Assembly: GCF_009725235.1 (NCBI RefSeq)
Contig: NZ_WJFC01000055.1
Location: forward strand, 1 to 64,000
Length of the DNA: 64,000 bases
Direction: 5' to 3'
DNA from: Scytonema sp. UIC 10036
GTDB taxonomy: Bacteria > Cyanobacteriota > Cyanobacteriia > Cyanobacteriales > Nostocaceae
Part shown: positions 63,579 to 64,000 of the stretch, in pieces
How positions within the stretch are numbered: position 1 is the first letter of the stretch
Layout of the letters: each line of letters opens with the position of its first letter
The notes under the pieces: model-generated
Seen by the model: only the letters and a program-made list of their open reading frames with translations
The model's database searches: none
Told to the model about the DNA's origin: nothing
Made by a program: the position numbers and the translations under genes

Positions 63579-63932
63579 CTAAACTTCATCCATCCCAACT
63601 TCCCAAGGAACTCCCTTGTCTACGGGGGGACACAAGCGGATTTTAGCACTATTAGAAAATAGTTTTAATTTTTTAAAAATATCGGGAACAACATTCGCCA
63701 TATGCCAGTAACTTTCTAAGTCATAGCAGATAATGAGTAGCGTCAATGTCCCAGCATTGATTGTGAAATACCAGTGACAACTCGACAACAAAAATCGCAT
63801 TATAGGACCGCAAGCTTTGTAAAACTTTTGGCAAATAGCTTCTTCAAGTTGCCTCAGAAGCAACACATCAAGGTGTATGCTTTGGGATGGCTGATCGTCT
63901 GAGGGAAGAGGAGGAAGAAAGAATTTTCCCAT
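63579..63932 (-). CDS. hypothetical protein, 117 residues
   Basis: The protein starts MGKFFLPPLPSDDQPSQSIH, with LDVLLLRQLEEAICQKFYKA, a central GTLTLLIICYDLESYWHMAN and an acidic ending VPWEVGMDEV. AGGAGGACTTATTTA before the ATG is a clear ribosome site, supporting a real gene. I do not recognise the family. It lies at the window edge on its own. Confidence 0.65.
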   Translation of the reverse strand: MGKFFLPPLPSDDQPSQSIHLDVLLLRQLEEAICQKFYKACGPIMRFLLSSCHWYFTINAGTLTLLIICYDLESYWHMANVVPDIFKKLKLFSNSAKIRLCPPVDKGVPWEVGMDEV

Positions 63933-64000
63933 TAAATAAGTCCTCCTAAAAAACAGGATACCATTACTTTACTTTGTACTGTATTCTCTTAAAAGTGAGC

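Noticed and set aside
1..64000. CRISPR arrays
   Set aside because: No regularly spaced 25-37 bp direct repeats with unique spacers were seen; the tandem arrays present are heptamers or the 111-bp repeat, and no cas gene is present.

Overview
The window looks like a chromosomal segment of a filamentous, probably heterocyst-forming cyanobacterium (Nostocales type). The basis is the dense GCGATCGC (HIP1) octamers, the AT-leaning base composition, short heptamer tandem repeats in intergenic DNA, and cyanobacterial families such as Uma2, DUF3122, DUF4079, WD40/STAND proteins and an RPE65 carotenoid oxygenase. I see no rRNA, no convincing tRNA and no CRISPR array. Gene density is low for a bacterium. 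Many genes are broken, truncated or interrupted by small repeats, so this reads as accessory DNA with islands of ordinary metabolic genes.

Layout. 1-2340: 111-bp tandem repeat, a TerC-family membrane protein, an antitoxin-like gene and a truncated DUF433 gene. 2345-6279: a decayed pair of STAND/AAA ATPase genes with WD40 and TPR repeats, broken by an A-tract slip, a simple-repeat slip, a deletion and a 28-bp mobile repeat. 6485-8144: a PD-(D/E)XK protein and a HigBA-like toxin-antitoxin pair; the toxin gene carries a 103-bp MITE in frame. 8339-10315: acetyl-CoA synthetase. 12424-15454: tandem genes joining an N-terminal DNA-binding domain to a cytoplasmic solute-binding-protein fold, a third broken copy, and a fragment of an ABC ATPase. 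15544-18821: two Uma2 proteins, a secreted TPR protein and a small unknown.

19069-24322: an efflux cluster (MarR regulator, HlyD/EmrA adaptor, two MFS pumps) with three matching palindromic operator candidates. 24399-27130: a divergent GT2 glycosyltransferase and polytopic membrane protein. 27680-35490: a defence and decay zone with a broken Rpn/DUF4351 gene, a TacAT-type pair, a PglZ (BREX) remnant, an HNH endonuclease, a small two-TM protein, a frameshifted TPM-domain gene, a GNAT, a GlsB-like membrane protein and a structured RNA resembling an orphan HEARO/omega RNA. 35527-38662: methyltransferase, photolyase/cryptochrome and DUF3122 protein.

39478-43253: a decayed IS607-type element (tnpA, tnpB) sits inside an alpha/beta-hydrolase (homoserine acetyltransferase-like) gene, whose other end is fused at a HIP1 palindrome to the C-terminal part of a glutamine synthetase. 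44061-47870: HD hydrolase, fatty-acid desaturase, a membrane-anchored unknown, and a Uma2 gene truncated by a RelE-type toxin-antitoxin pair. 47949-63932: more stable genes including a TspO-like protein, a GT39 glycosyltransferase, a methyltransferase, a lipoprotein, a DUF4079 protein, a BcsA-like glycan synthase with PilZ domain, RecQ, a transthyretin-like/TerB/RPE65 three-domain oxygenase, a DUF427 protein and a ribbon-helix-helix plus Mop-domain protein.

A recurring theme is very small mobile repeats placed inside coding sequence, sometimes keeping the frame (HigB-like toxin, TPM protein) and sometimes destroying it (AAA ATPase).
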